A model generated the notes under the pieces. It worked only from the letters and a program-made list of their open reading frames with translations. It made no database searches and had not been told where the DNA came from. Shown here piece after piece: positions 1-9,259 of a stretch of DNA of 64,000 bases. The DNA comes from an uncultured Paracoccaceae bacterium. Its GTDB lineage: Bacteria > Pseudomonadota > Alphaproteobacteria > Rhodobacterales > Rhodobacteraceae. The position numbers and the translations under genes were made by a program. The stretch's first letter is position 1. Each line of letters opens with the position of its first letter. The DNA is taken from assembly GCA_947495795.1 (NCBI GenBank), contig CANMAI010000015.1, positions 1 to 64,000 of the forward strand, given 5' to 3'.

Positions 1-123
1 CAGCAAACTACCTCACCAAGCCGGTGAAGCGTTACCTACATATACACAACAAGAGTCGCAAGACACAAAATGAGAAAAAGGTTCGAAAATTCGCTTTCCC
101 TGAAGTCAGCCCTCGAAACAGGG

Positions 124-537
124 CTAAACCACGAAACCTCTGCCGACCACGACGCATTTTACGCTGCTGAGCGGCGGTAAGAATTCGGGGAGTTGCTGCA
201 GTGTTCCCTGCTCCACTTGACTGCTTGTACACACGGGAAGCTCCGTTTGCGTGTATCCGCGCGCCGCAAGGCAACGCTTTACGAAGGTCGCTACTTGCGC
301 CTGAGGCACGGATGCTGTGGCGGCCGCAAGTTGTTCTTCCGTTGCACTGAAATCGAGCCCTCTTCCACCCAATTCGCACTCAGTAATGTCATAATTTCTT
401 GTCGCACGAGGTGTGCCTTCTTTCCATGTAACAGGCGCCACCGGTGTATTCGCCGCGGGGCCCGTTGTGGTGCCCGTGGGCACAGTACAGGCTGAAACTG
501 CAAAAACCAGAATTGGCAAGGCTTTGAAAACACGCAT
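124..537 (-). CDS. Small secreted lipoprotein, unknown function
   Basis: The predicted product has 137 residues. It opens with a short hydrophobic signal (residues 4-16) ending in a lipobox-like VSAC, so Cys17 is the likely lipidated residue and the mature protein would sit in the envelope. The mature part is rich in Thr, Pro and Ala and has four further cysteines near residues 54, 89, 102 and 127, which may pair. No family is recognised. The ATG at 537 has a GGGGA-type ribosome site a few bases upstream, and an exact TTAA-N7-TTAA site lies 46 bases upstream. The gene stands alone. Confidence 0.6.
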   Translation of the reverse strand: MRVFKALPILVFAVSACTVPTGTTTGPAANTPVAPVTWKEGTPRATRNYDITECELGGRGLDFSATEEQLAAATASVPQAQVATFVKRCLAARGYTQTELPVCTSSQVEQGTLQQLPEFLPPLSSVKCVVVGRGFVV

Positions 538-582
538 TTTAGTCCCCGTTCTATAGCTCCGCAGCCTGATGCTGCGGTTACG

Positions 583-597
583 TTAATCCGGATTTAA
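583..597. promoter_or_regulatory. CtrA-type site TTAA-N7-TTAA upstream of the lipoprotein gene
   Basis: The sequence is TTAATCCGGATTTAA, an exact match to the full CtrA consensus of alphaproteobacteria (TTAA, seven bases, TTAA). It lies 46 bases upstream of the lipoprotein start at 537, a plausible promoter position. Control by CtrA is inferred from the motif alone. Confidence 0.45.
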
Positions 598-726
598 CAC
601 ATTCAAAGTCGCTTTGATAAGAAAAGAATGTGACCGCACGAAAAGCGCCAAAATCAAAGGCTGGATTTGGTATGGGTTCGGTACCGTTTTGGGAGTGCAA
701 AATTTCCGCACCAGGTCCGTCGCGAC

Positions 727-1062
727 TCACACACCCCACTGCGCCTGAACATCACCATCCCAGCCCAGTGTCAGCCGGTCCGAAGACTGAAGAACAGGAC
801 GCTTCATCAGAGCGGGATGTTCGCGCAACTGATCCTCGGCCTCCGACGCTTTCATCCAATCTGAAAGGCCCCGCCATGTGGTGGATTTCTGGTTCACCAG
901 CCTGTCGCCGAACTCGACCAGCAACACGGCCCACTCCGCCTCGGAGAGCGGCTCCGCCCGCACATCGCGGAAAGCTACCTCATGCCCTGCCCCCTCCAGC
1001 GCCTTGCGCGCCTTCTTGCAGGTATCACAGGTAGGCAGGCCATAGAGAGTGAGGGATGTCAT
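727..1062 (-). CDS. ArsC/Spx/YffB-family thioredoxin-fold protein
   Basis: The product has 111 residues, the usual size for the ArsC/Spx/MgsR superfamily. The N-terminus LTLYGLPTCDTCKKAR carries a CxxC at residues 12 and 15. The later NQKSTTWRGL stretch is the family's second landmark. Family members are thioredoxin-fold proteins annotated as arsenate reductase-like (YffB) or as regulators. No ars operon is nearby, so arsenate reduction should not be assumed. The ATG at 1062 is preceded by GGAG six bases upstream. It appears monocistronic. Confidence 0.8.
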   Translation of the reverse strand: MTSLTLYGLPTCDTCKKARKALEGAGHEVAFRDVRAEPLSEAEWAVLLVEFGDRLVNQKSTTWRGLSDWMKASEAEDQLREHPALMKRPVLQSSDRLTLGWDGDVQAQWGV

Positions 1063-1168
1063 GTGCAGCTCCGATTGGTTTGGGAGAGATTACACGACCC
1101 GGAGGGCTTGGCCAGCCGGGATTGACCCTGACAAGCCATCCGCAACAAAATCCGCTCACCACCCGGCT

Positions 1169-1849
1169 TTAACCCGGAAAACGAACGTCCTTGATCGAGG
1201 ATGAGCCCAAGATTTCCAACATCGTTCCCATCTTGTGCTGGGTCAGGGGGTCACCCGATGCCACCAGCGAGATGATGCTGCCGTAGTGAAGCCCGATCTC
1301 GCTGACGAGATCGCCCGAAAGCCGGTAATTGACACCGAGCGAGGTGTGGAACGCCGAACTGATATCGCGGGCCATCTGCATCGGATGGCGCACAGCGCTG
1401 ACGGCACCGCCAACCACACGCACCGCACTCATGATCGGATTGGCCGTGGCGACATTGCGCGAGGCAATGAGCGCCACGCCCGGCGCGTTGAACGAGACAA
1501 AGGGCAGACGCCGCCGGTTGCCGACCACCTGAGCGATCCCGCCGCCGAGCGAATGCCCGGTCACGACAACCCCAGGTTCGTTGGCAAACTGGGCGACATA
1601 GGTCTCTGCATTCGAGAAGTAGGAGGTGTTCATGCCGGTGCCGATCTTGAGATCGGCGACGATATCACTGCCCTGCGTCGGCGTTGTCCCCTTGAAGGCA
1701 ACAACCTTGGCCGAACCCTTGGAGAAGACGGCGGCCTGCAGACCGGAGCCGAGCCCGGCCCGGAAATTGACACAGGCCCAGCCGGGCACCTGCGGCGTAT
1801 CCTGATAGACCGCATCTGCCATGAGGGCATACTCGTAAATCGATGTCAT
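1169..1849 (-). CDS. Class 3 lipase-like alpha/beta hydrolase
   Basis: The product has 226 residues. VVVTGHSLGGG at residues 95-105 is a typical nucleophile elbow with Ser100, and the preceding VVAFKGT region (49-55) resembles the oxyanion strand of lipase class 3 proteins. A likely acid is in the SGDPLTQHK stretch near the C-terminus, which also supplies a candidate catalytic His. No signal peptide is evident, so it is probably cytosolic. The ATG at 1849 is chosen over a TTG two codons upstream because GAGG lies seven bases before it. Substrate unknown. Confidence 0.7.
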   Translation of the reverse strand: MTSIYEYALMADAVYQDTPQVPGWACVNFRAGLGSGLQAAVFSKGSAKVVAFKGTTPTQGSDIVADLKIGTGMNTSYFSNAETYVAQFANEPGVVVTGHSLGGGIAQVVGNRRRLPFVSFNAPGVALIASRNVATANPIMSAVRVVGGAVSAVRHPMQMARDISSAFHTSLGVNYRLSGDLVSEIGLHYGSIISLVASGDPLTQHKMGTMLEILGSSSIKDVRFPG

Positions 1850-2182
1850 CGCCAAACCTCACAGAGCTGTTAACCCGTCGTGTATCGCAGGTTTCCGGTC
1901 ACCCCGGTGTCGCTTTGGGGACAAAAGGGTAATTTGCCGGGAAGCTCTCAGGCTGTCTGCTCTGGAAGTGAACGGCCCAAAGGTGGCATCCCGTTCGAAA
2001 TCGCCATGATCAGGTAGGCATCGTACAAGCCTCAAAGAAGAAAGAATGCTCCACAAGCGCCCGTATCGCAAAAACGAGAAACATCACTGCTTCGGCACTC
2101 ACTATTTGGACTGGGGCTCTGATGTTTTATCTGGTTTGACAAAGACATCGACAAAGCCCTCAAATCGTTCTCATTCAGGTTG
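1850..2182. other. Intergenic stretch with no convincing gene
   Basis: About 330 bases between the lipase start and a small lipoprotein gene. It is visibly more AT-rich than its surroundings, and open frames on both strands show no recognisable protein. The promoter of the lipase gene should lie at its left end. Confidence 0.5.
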
Positions 2183-2392
2183 TCAGTCCGGAAAGGCAAT
2201 GTCGCTTCTCTGGCACCGCTCCGACGCGACTTCCAACGCTGCCCTTCCATCAGACAAGTTCGGAAACGATCCAATCTCCTTGAAATACACAATCCCGCGC
2301 TTCACGCATGAAGAGGAGGCGCTCTGTTCATCATTTTTGCACGCAGTGAACATCGATAGGCAAAGAGCGATCACGGCCAATCTCAGAAACAC
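2183..2392 (-). CDS. Short lipoprotein, unknown function
   Basis: The product has 69 residues: a hydrophobic signal (residues 2-16) ending in the lipobox-like FTAC, then a short hydrophilic mature part with two more cysteines (SSSC near 29 and ERCQ near 59) that could form a disulphide. The start is GTG with a modest purine-rich stretch upstream. The surrounding 500 bases are AT-richer than the rest of the window. No family is recognised, and a spurious call is possible, but the signal peptide and Cys pattern favour a real envelope protein. Confidence 0.4.
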   Translation of the reverse strand: MFLRLAVIALCLSMFTACKNDEQSASSSCVKRGIVYFKEIGSFPNLSDGRAALEVASERCQRSDIAFPD

Positions 2393-2445
2393 TCCATATT
2401 CCCTTTCGGGTCATGTTGGTCAGGCTGATCGCAATCACAACACTA

Positions 2446-3351
2446 CTATCTCAAAACACCCTCAAACTCCCGCCATTCCCCTTTGCTCATCCCGGCTTTC
2501 TCGGCGTCCATGTCTTCGCCTGCCAGCATGCGCTTCAGGGCGGCGAGGCCCTTGGCGCTGAGTTGCGCGCCGCCCAGACGATAATCCTCAAAGGCAGCGT
2601 AGGCGGCTGGAACCCAGTCTTTTATCACTTCGCAGATCGCTTCTGCATAGACGCGGATCTCGTATTGGGCGTGGGTGTCGGCGCGCAAGCGCAGGAAGTG
2701 GAAGAGGTTGTGGAGATCCACTTTCCAGTACCATTGCGTGTAGATGTTGGCTGGCAGGTTCATGCGGGCGAGTTCGCGGGCGAGGCCCTGCTGGCCTTCG
2801 GTTTGCAGCATTTCCTCGTAATGGTCGTAGGCGCGGGTGCTGTCGTCTCGCAAAAGATCGAGCACACGCTGCGCTTCTGCACCTTCGAGCGTGGCCCCCC
2901 TGCCCTGATTGTTGGTGCTGGATTGGGCTGCGAGGTTTTCCGGCGCGGGAATGTAGAACTCGCGGTCGAGGATCGAGTAGCGGGCGGAGTACTCGTTGAC
3001 GTTCGCTGTGCGGTGACGGATCCACTGGCGGGCGACGAATACGGGCAGCTTCACATGCAGCTTTATCTCGCACATCTCGAACGGAGTGGAGTGCCAGTGA
3101 CGCATGAGGTAGCGGATCAGACCCTCATCATTGGAGACGGCCTTGGTGCCTTTGCCATAGGAGACGCGGGCCGCCTGAGTGATGGCTGAATCGTCCCCCA
3201 TATAGTCGATCACGCGAATGAAGCCGTGATCGAGCACGGGCTTGGCTGTATAGAGATGTGCCTCCATCCCCGGCACGGTGGCGCGGGCTGTCGTGTGCGT
3301 TTCGGCCTTCTGGGCGGCGATTGCGGCTTCTTCTTCCGGGCTGAGGGGCAT
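2446..3351 (-). CDS. thyX: Flavin-dependent thymidylate synthase
   Basis: The product has 301 residues. ThyX converts dUMP to dTMP with FAD, NADPH and methylenetetrahydrofolate. The family signature RHR-x7-S is present at residues 112-122, and the C-terminal [16 protein letters not shown] stretch is also typical. The ATG at 3351 is chosen because the family N-terminus fits there. The frame stays open for hundreds more bases upstream, but only as antisense of the histidine kinase gene. This is the thymidylate gene visible here, and dcd and the fol genes of the window feed the same pathway. Confidence 0.95.
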   Translation of the reverse strand: MPLSPEEEAAIAAQKAETHTTARATVPGMEAHLYTAKPVLDHGFIRVIDYMGDDSAITQAARVSYGKGTKAVSNDEGLIRYLMRHWHSTPFEMCEIKLHVKLPVFVARQWIRHRTANVNEYSARYSILDREFYIPAPENLAAQSSTNNQGRGATLEGAEAQRVLDLLRDDSTRAYDHYEEMLQTEGQQGLARELARMNLPANIYTQWYWKVDLHNLFHFLRLRADTHAQYEIRVYAEAICEVIKDWVPAAYAAFEDYRLGGAQLSAKGLAALKRMLAGEDMDAEKAGMSKGEWREFEGVLR

Positions 3352-3519
3352 GGGGCGCTCTTTCGTCTGATGTGAGTCTCTCCCCCACAGTATATTGTGA
3401 GGTCTGCGCGCGAAACAACCAGATAGGCGACGTAGAAGTATCGGATGACATTTTTCCGGTTTAGCAATACTTTCCCGCAAAAGTTGTGTGCCGTGCGTAA
3501 CCACGCCTGAGGAGAGCCT

Positions 3520-4983
3520 ATGCCAAAGAACCGCGACAGGCTTTTGCGTGCACTGTTTCAGGAAGCGCCTGAAGGGATTGTGATCGCCGATAAGGAGCGG
3601 CGGATTGTGGATATAAACGCAGCCTTTACTGCTTTGCTTGGCTACACGCTGGACGAAATTGAAGGCCAACCGACGTCTGTTCTTTATGCCGACACGCTCG
3701 ATTTCGAGACCACCGGGCAAAGTGTTTTCTCCGAGAAAGGGCCGTCCACTCCGGACGAGAACGTGCTCTACCAGCGTTACAAAAGGCGAGATGGCAGCAT
3801 ACTGAACGCACGCACACTGGCCATTCGGTTGCTGGATGAGGCGGGAGAGGTCCACGGGTTTGCCGGCCGCATTCACGATCTCGACGCTCTTTTGCCGGAT
3901 GCAGAAAAAAGTGTCAGCCGGCTGGAGGCGGAGCGTGCGCTGCTGGAAGCGCTTTACAGGAAAACACCGGCAATGCTCTTTTCTGCAGATCAGAACGGGC
4001 GGATCGAGAATATAAGCGACGCGCTTGCGGTGAGGTTGGGAATGTCTGGGGCTGACGCTTTGGGGCATCTCTGGACAGAGTTTCTGATGGAGCCGGACCG
4101 CAACGAAGCGGCGCGGCTGATGGATCAGGTGGTCAGCAACGGTATATGCAAGCGGGCGCCTTACCGGTTTTGCGGAAAAAACGGATCTCTGGTCGAATGT
4201 GAACTCTCTGCAATTGTGAACGCCACTAAGGGGCGACAGAATCTTCTTGTCATTCTTGACGATGTGACGGCGCGAAACCGGGCGCAGAAAAGGCTGGAGA
4301 GCCGGAGCGACGAGATACGGCAGTTTGCGAGGATCGCGGCGCATGATTTGCGCACGCCGCTGCGCCATATCTCGCTGTTCGCCGAGGAGGTGAACCGCGC
4401 CGTAACGGCTGCAGGACTAAGCGATGTGGCAGATGATGTTAATGTGATACGGGAAAGCGCCAATCGCCTCGCCTCCATGGTGCAGAGCCTTCTGGAGTTC
4501 TCCGTTGCGAGCGATCACTCGATCACGCCGGGACGCGTGGATCTTGGCCAGGTGATGGAGCGGGTGCTGCAAACACACGCAGACGATATCGCCGCCAGTG
4601 AAGCCAAAATGGAGATAGCAGAGTTGCCGGTTATTACATGCGACGCTGTTCTGATAGAGCGTGTGTTTGACAACCTGCTGGCAAATGCTCTGAAATATGT
4701 GGCACCAAAGACGCGCCCGCATATACAAGTGACTGCGCAAAAGCTGCCAGCAAGCTGGGTGCTGGAGGTACAGGACAACGGCATTGGCATAAGTCCGGCT
4801 TTTCGGCGACGCATCTTTGATCCGTTGACCAGACTGCACAGCCCGGATAGCTTCTACCCCGGGAATGGTATTGGTTTATCGCTTGCTCAAAGGATTGTTG
4901 AAGCTCACGGGGGCAAAATCTGGGTTGATGCCGGTGAGGATGGTGGCAGCGTATTTCACGTGGAATTGCCGAGCCATCTTTAG
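3520..4983 (+). CDS. PAS-PAS sensor histidine kinase
   Basis: The product has 487 residues and no membrane segment, so it is a cytosolic sensor. Two PAS domains (about 8-125 and 140-255) are followed by a HisKA domain with phospho-acceptor His275 in AAHDLRTPL, and a GHKL ATPase domain with N-box [12 protein letters not shown]1 DNGIGI and G2 GNGIGLSL. The LRTPLRHI form of the H-box is common in phytochrome-like kinases paired with Rcp1-type regulators, which fits the next gene. A GGAG ribosome site precedes the ATG. The signal is unknown, and there is no clear haem or flavin site. Confidence 0.92.
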   Translation: MPKNRDRLLRALFQEAPEGIVIADKERRIVDINAAFTALLGYTLDEIEGQPTSVLYADTLDFETTGQSVFSEKGPSTPDENVLYQRYKRRDGSILNARTLAIRLLDEAGEVHGFAGRIHDLDALLPDAEKSVSRLEAERALLEALYRKTPAMLFSADQNGRIENISDALAVRLGMSGADALGHLWTEFLMEPDRNEAARLMDQVVSNGICKRAPYRFCGKNGSLVECELSAIVNATKGRQNLLVILDDVTARNRAQKRLESRSDEIRQFARIAAHDLRTPLRHISLFAEEVNRAVTAAGLSDVADDVNVIRESANRLASMVQSLLEFSVASDHSITPGRVDLGQVMERVLQTHADDIAASEAKMEIAELPVITCDAVLIERVFDNLLANALKYVAPKTRPHIQVTAQKLPASWVLEVQDNGIGISPAFRRRIFDPLTRLHSPDSFYPGNGIGLSLAQRIVEAHGGKIWVDAGEDGGSVFHVELPSHL

Positions 4984-5013
4984 CGCTGCCCAGCATAAGG
5001 AATTGCGCATTTC

Positions 5014-5427
5014 ATGACACGCAAGATGGACAGATTGCTTCTGGTAGATGATGACGCGATGGATATTCGGCTGATTTCGCGAAGTTTCGCAAAGACCGCC
5101 CCCGAAATTTCCTTTGAGACACATCTGGGAAGCGCAGGCGCTTCGGAGAGGGTGCAGGAAGGCGATATCGATCTGGTACTTCTGGATATCAACATGCCTG
5201 GCCTGAACGGCTTCGAGGTGCTTGAGCAGCTTCGCGACAAGCGGGAAGGCGGCTATCCTGCCGTGGTGATGCTGACAACCTCTGACAATGACAGCGATGT
5301 AAAGCGTGCCTTCGATAGCGGTGCGAATGCGTATCTAGTGAAACCATCTTCGCAGGACGGGATGCGGGAGCTTGTCACTTCGCTTCGTGACTTCTGGGCG
5401 AGCCACGCTTTGGCCGCGAACGGGTAG
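5014..5427 (+). CDS. Single-domain response regulator (Rcp1/CheY type)
   Basis: The product has 137 residues and consists only of a receiver domain. The acidic triad is DDD at 12-14, the phospho-acceptor is Asp58 in LLDINMPG, and the conserved Thr (MLTTS) and Lys (LVKPS) follow. There is no output domain, so it must act by protein contact. It starts 30 bases after the histidine kinase stop on the same strand and is almost certainly its partner. The D-x-x-D-I-R-L beginning resembles regulators paired with phytochrome-type kinases. Confidence 0.92.
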   Translation: MTRKMDRLLLVDDDAMDIRLISRSFAKTAPEISFETHLGSAGASERVQEGDIDLVLLDINMPGLNGFEVLEQLRDKREGGYPAVVMLTTSDNDSDVKRAFDSGANAYLVKPSSQDGMRELVTSLRDFWASHALAANG

Positions 5428-5639
5428 TTTTTGTGGCTGCTACACCCTTTTTGGAATTTGGGGCACGCAATCGGGGAATGGCATCTGCTTTGACGCGTTC
5501 GATCTCGGCAGGTTTTCAGACGAAGTAGCGGCACTTCGCCCTTCAGGCCTCTTTCCTTTTGGGAGCAGGCACGTATGTAAGGTTTTGCCCGGTTCGCTTT
5601 TCGCAGCGGGCAGATCAGCTTAACCAAAGGGGGCCTTCG

Positions 5640-6068
5640 ATGGGCATTCAGTATCTTCACACAATGGTCCGCGTGAAGGACCTTGACGCATCCGTTGCCT
5701 TTTACAAGCTTCTGGGGCTGGAGGAGACGCGGCGAATGGAAAATGAGGGCGGGCGCTTCACCCTGCTTTTCATGGCGCCTCCGGGCCAGCCGGAATGCCC
5801 GGTGGAGCTAACGTATAACTGGGACGGTGATGAGGGGCTGCCATCCGACAGCCGCCATTTTGGCCATCTCGCCTACCGGGTGGATAACATCTATGAGACG
5901 TGCCAGCACCTGATGGACAATGGTGTCGTGATCAACCGCCCACCCCGTGACGGGCATATGGCCTTTGTTCGCAGCCCTGACAACATCTCGGTTGAATTGC
6001 TCCAGCGTGGCGATGCGCTGGCATCGGCTGAGCCTTGGGCCAGCATGGAAAACACCGGTTCCTGGTAG
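5640..6068 (+). CDS. gloA: Lactoylglutathione lyase (glyoxalase I)
   Basis: The product has 142 residues and is a vicinal-oxygen-chelate protein of glyoxalase I type, which isomerises the methylglyoxal-glutathione hemithioacetal to lactoylglutathione. The predicted metal ligands are visible: His in YLHTMVRV, Glu in VELTYNW, His in FGHLAYRV and Glu in SVELLQ. The short single-domain form matches bacterial GloA. AGGGGG lies before the ATG at 5640. A roughly 210-base gap separates it from the response regulator, so it is probably transcribed independently. Confidence 0.9.
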   Translation: MGIQYLHTMVRVKDLDASVAFYKLLGLEETRRMENEGGRFTLLFMAPPGQPECPVELTYNWDGDEGLPSDSRHFGHLAYRVDNIYETCQHLMDNGVVINRPPRDGHMAFVRSPDNISVELLQRGDALASAEPWASMENTGSW

Positions 6069-6204
6069 GTTCAGCGTTGGCCTGAAGGGAAGGTCTTAGC
6101 GGATCTCTCACCAGAACGTCACCTGGCCTGGCAAATGAAAGCTTGCTCGGCGGGTGTTCCCCTCGCAGACTGCCTCTGATCGGTGCTTTCGACAGGAGAC
6201 TGCG

Positions 6205-6873
6205 ATGCGGGGCTCCCCGCTGAAACTCATCTTGGCAAGTTTGGCGCTCTTTGGATTGCAGCGCCCTGTTGCGGCGTGTGATCTGGCGCTTGCCCTTGCT
6301 GTGGATGTCTCCGCCTCCATCTCTCCCACGGAATACGAAATTCAGATGCAGGGTTTGGCCTCTGCGTTGCTTGATCCGGAAATCTCCGAAGCGCTGACGG
6401 CCAACCGTGCTGCCATTCTGCTGATGCAATGGTCCGGTACGGGACGGCAAAGCATTTCTCTTGGCTGGGTTCGGGTGACATCTCATGCTGATATGATTGC
6501 CCTTTCTGCCGAGATCCAAGAGATCCCCCGTGCATGGAAAGTGTATTCAACGGCGATCGGTGAAGCGCTGCTTTTTGCCGGGAAGGCATTCGAGGCCGTG
6601 CCCGATTGCACGCGCCGGGTGATCGATGTTTCGGGTGACGGACTTTCGAACGAGGGACTTGCCGTCTCTCACGCCCGTGATGCACTGGTAGCACAGAACA
6701 TCACGGTGAACGGTCTTGCTATCGAGACCTCGATCCGCGGGCTGACGCTCTATTTTCGGGAGGAAGTGGCGGGGGGTCAGGGCTCCTTTGTGCAGACGGC
6801 CGCGAATTATGCCGACTATCCGCGCGCCATCCGCCAGAAGCTGCTGACGGAAGTGATAAAGCCTGCGTTTTGA
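6205..6873 (+). CDS. Secreted DUF1194 (VWA-like) protein, first of a tandem pair
   Basis: The product has 222 residues with a signal peptide (residues 1-24, ending VAAC). The mature N-terminus LALAVDVSASIS carries a DxSxS metal-ion-dependent adhesion (MIDAS) motif, and DVSGDGLSNEG later is a second conserved block of DUF1194, a von Willebrand A-like family common in Rhizobiales and Rhodobacterales with no assigned function. The ATG at 6205 is chosen because AGGAG lies six bases before it and the signal peptide then starts cleanly. The stop overlaps the start of the paralogue downstream, so the two are co-translated. Confidence 0.88.
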   Translation: MRGSPLKLILASLALFGLQRPVAACDLALALAVDVSASISPTEYEIQMQGLASALLDPEISEALTANRAAILLMQWSGTGRQSISLGWVRVTSHADMIALSAEIQEIPRAWKVYSTAIGEALLFAGKAFEAVPDCTRRVIDVSGDGLSNEGLAVSHARDALVAQNITVNGLAIETSIRGLTLYFREEVAGGQGSFVQTAANYADYPRAIRQKLLTEVIKPAF

Positions 6874-7622
6874 TACATCTCCGCACAGTACTTCTCGCAG
6901 GCTTCACTTTTGCCGCCACCGTGGCTTCAGGGCAGGCACTGCCCTGCCGCCTCGCGCTTGCGCTTGCACTCGATACCTCCTCCAGCGTCGATCAGGACGA
7001 GCGAAGGCTGCAACTTGAGGGGCTGGCGACAGCGCTTGAGGACGGAGAGGTGCGCGAGGCCGTTCTGGGATTGCCGGGGACTGCGATTAGCTTCTTCGTC
7101 TATGAATGGTCCGGCCAATACGATCACCGGGTGCTGCAGGACTGGATAGCGGTGAGCGAAGCCTGGCATCTGGACGGAATTGCCGCCAATCTGCGGAAAG
7201 ACTGGCCGCGCAACGCCAACCGGCCGACGGCCCTGGGGACGGCGCTTGAATTTGGCCGCAAGGCTTTTGCGAATGTGGAGACATGTTTTGAATTCAAGAT
7301 CGACGTGTCGGGCGACGGGCGCAACAATGACGGGATTCCGCCGGAGAACCTGTATGAGTGGCGGGATTTTGACGGAATTACCGTAAATGCGCTTGTTATC
7401 GGCCAAGAAACGCATGGTTTGACCAGCTATTTCGAGAACCTGGTGATCCGGGGGCCGGGGGCCTTTGTGATTGAGGCGCGGGACTTTGAGGATTACGGGC
7501 GGGCGATGAAGGAGAAACTGATCCGCGAGATAGGCGTGCCGCAAATGGGGATGCTGGAGGGGCAAGATGCGAGAGATAGAGCGCTATCCGATTTTCAGGA
7601 TCGGCGGGTTGTGAAGCGATAG
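6870..7622 (+). CDS. Secreted DUF1194 (VWA-like) protein, second of a tandem pair
   Basis: The product has 250 residues with a signal peptide (1-25) and the same layout as its upstream neighbour: LALALDTSSSVD with the DxSxS motif, then IDVSGDGRNNDG. The start is TTG inside a TTGA overlap with the upstream stop, which indicates translational coupling and perhaps a fixed ratio of the two products. The C-terminal 25 residues are charged and not seen in the neighbour. The proteins are probably periplasmic or extracellular. The pair looks like an old duplication, since similarity is mainly in the motifs. Confidence 0.87.
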   Translation: MIHLRTVLLAGFTFAATVASGQALPCRLALALALDTSSSVDQDERRLQLEGLATALEDGEVREAVLGLPGTAISFFVYEWSGQYDHRVLQDWIAVSEAWHLDGIAANLRKDWPRNANRPTALGTALEFGRKAFANVETCFEFKIDVSGDGRNNDGIPPENLYEWRDFDGITVNALVIGQETHGLTSYFENLVIRGPGAFVIEARDFEDYGRAMKEKLIREIGVPQMGMLEGQDARDRALSDFQDRRVVKR

Positions 7623-7828
7623 AGGGACATTCCGTACCGCTGCGAACGCCTGATCTAATGGTAGTCTGCGATTTTGGCGGGCTGAGCGTTTTGGGGAGAT
7701 ACACAACGGGCGGCATTGTACGCGGCATCCCTTCGGGCACCGACGTAAGGCGGATGGCAAGGTGCAGAGTTTCCTATTATGTAGAGCGCACCTGAGAAGC
7801 GCTCCGGCTTTGCCGCGCAGGAAGACGC

Positions 7829-9259
7829 TTACTGTTGCGCTGTGCCGAACTCATCGGGCGCATCATCGCGCAGAAGATCATCCTCGGTGTTTTCCGCCCG
7901 TTCCTGATCCACCTTATCGGTGACAGACCGATCCACGCTGGTATCATTGAGCGTGGTTTCCGGTGGAGGCGTGGACTTGCGGGGGCGTTGGCGCACCTGC
8001 TGAGGTGGTTGAGATGGGGGTGAACCATCAAAGCGCAGACGATATATCGGCTCTGGCAGTTCCAGATCCTCCGCTTCCATTCTGAGCATGGCGACGCGGA
8101 TCGCCTCCGAACGGGCCTTGGCAGGGTTTGTGACAGTCTGGTCTATCCATGCGGACAGCGTGATCTCTATATTGGAGGCACCGATATTTTTGATCCACGT
8201 TCCGGGCGCAGGATCCTCCAGCACAAATTCCAGTGTCTCGAGCACATCAAGCGATGCGCTCAGCGCCTTGTCGATATCAGCATCTGACGCAATGCCGAGA
8301 TCGAAGCTGAAGCGCCGCTCGGGATTTCTGGTAAAATTGGTAATGTTGCTTTTGAAAACGGTGGAGTTGGGGATACGGATGTGGTTTCCGTCCAGATCCA
8401 TCAGGATCGTGGCACGCGATGTGAGACGGATGACGAACCCCTGAAAGCCTTCGATTGTCACGAGATCCTTTGGGCGGAAAGGCTGGCGGATGGAAAGAAG
8501 GATGGAGGCGATATAGTTTTCCACCGTGTCGCGCACCGCAAAACCGATGGCGAGGCCCACGATACCGGCTGCGCCAAGGATTGTACCCAGAAGAGCTGTG
8601 GCACCCAGAATATCCAGCGCCAGCGTTGCACCGCCCACAAAGAAGGCCAGCCTGATGATCTGACGGAGGAGATCCGCAATGAAGGCATTGGGAGCGATAC
8701 GGTTGAGCGGCCAGCGGCGGCCTGCAAGATACCAGCCAAGCAGCGTAACAAGCACCCAGACCAGAATGGCAACTGAAACGAGTGGCAGGTAGTTCAGCGT
8801 CTGCTTGGCGCGCGTTGTAAGGCGCTCGGCCACGGGAACGAGGCGTTCCGAGACAGACGTTTCCTCCAGCACTTCGGAGGAAACAGCGACAACCCCGGCC
8901 ACCCGCTGGGCCAGATCCACCGCCTGATCTCCAATCTGCGCCTCTGACACCGTGCCACGCAGTGTCACCACTCCGGCGCGGACGGAAACGGAAATATCGC
9001 TCAGCCCGTCGATCTGGCCGTAAATCGCACGGATCCGCCGGGCAATCTCTGCGTCATCGCGTGCATCCTGATCGGCCGCAATAGTCTGATCATTACCTTC
9101 CGTTTCCTGAGCGAAAACCGATAGCGGCACGGCGCTTGCTGCGAACAAAAGCAAGATCATCAGAATGCGCAAGGGAACACCTTTCGAAACACGTTTCACG
9201 GCACCTTGCATCAGGCGGTGCTTCTCCAGCAAGTCCATGCCGGTGATGAATTTGCGCAT
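7829..9259 (-). CDS. MscS-family mechanosensitive channel with a periplasmic BON domain
   Basis: The product has about 476 residues. After an N-terminal signal-like helix (MILLLFAASAVPLSVFA) comes a BON domain (roughly residues 70-135) with its usual RAGVVTLRGTV core, then three to four transmembrane helices, the MscS pore and beta region (GLAIGFAVRDTVENY; PFRPKDLVTIEGFQG), a cytosolic alpha/beta part, and a polar tail of about 70 residues rich in Pro, Arg, Glu and Asp. BON domains bind phospholipid or peptidoglycan-side partners, so a tension-gated channel with a periplasmic anchor is inferred. Several in-frame ATGs exist. The one at 9259 is chosen because GGAG precedes it. Confidence 0.85.
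   Translation of the reverse strand: MRKFITGMDLLEKHRLMQGAVKRVSKGVPLRILMILLLFAASAVPLSVFAQETEGNDQTIAADQDARDDAEIARRIRAIYGQIDGLSDISVSVRAGVVTLRGTVSEAQIGDQAVDLAQRVAGVVAVSSEVLEETSVSERLVPVAERLTTRAKQTLNYLPLVSVAILVWVLVTLLGWYLAGRRWPLNRIAPNAFIADLLRQIIRLAFFVGGATLALDILGATALLGTILGAAGIVGLAIGFAVRDTVENYIASILLSIRQPFRPKDLVTIEGFQGFVIRLTSRATILMDLDGNHIRIPNSTVFKSNITNFTRNPERRFSFDLGIASDADIDKALSASLDVLETLEFVLEDPAPGTWIKNIGASNIEITLSAWIDQTVTNPAKARSEAIRVAMLRMEAEDLELPEPIYRLRFDGSPPSQPPQQVRQRPRKSTPPPETTLNDTSVDRSVTDKVDQERAENTEDDLLRDDAPDEFGTAQQ

Noticed and set aside
2032-2292. An 86-residue minus-strand frame overlapping the small lipoprotein gene.
   Set aside because: No motif or signal peptide, and it clashes with the better lipoprotein frame.
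3352-4368. Long open frame continuing upstream of thyX on the minus strand.
   Set aside because: It is the antisense of the histidine kinase gene. ThyX starts at 3351 by family N-terminus.
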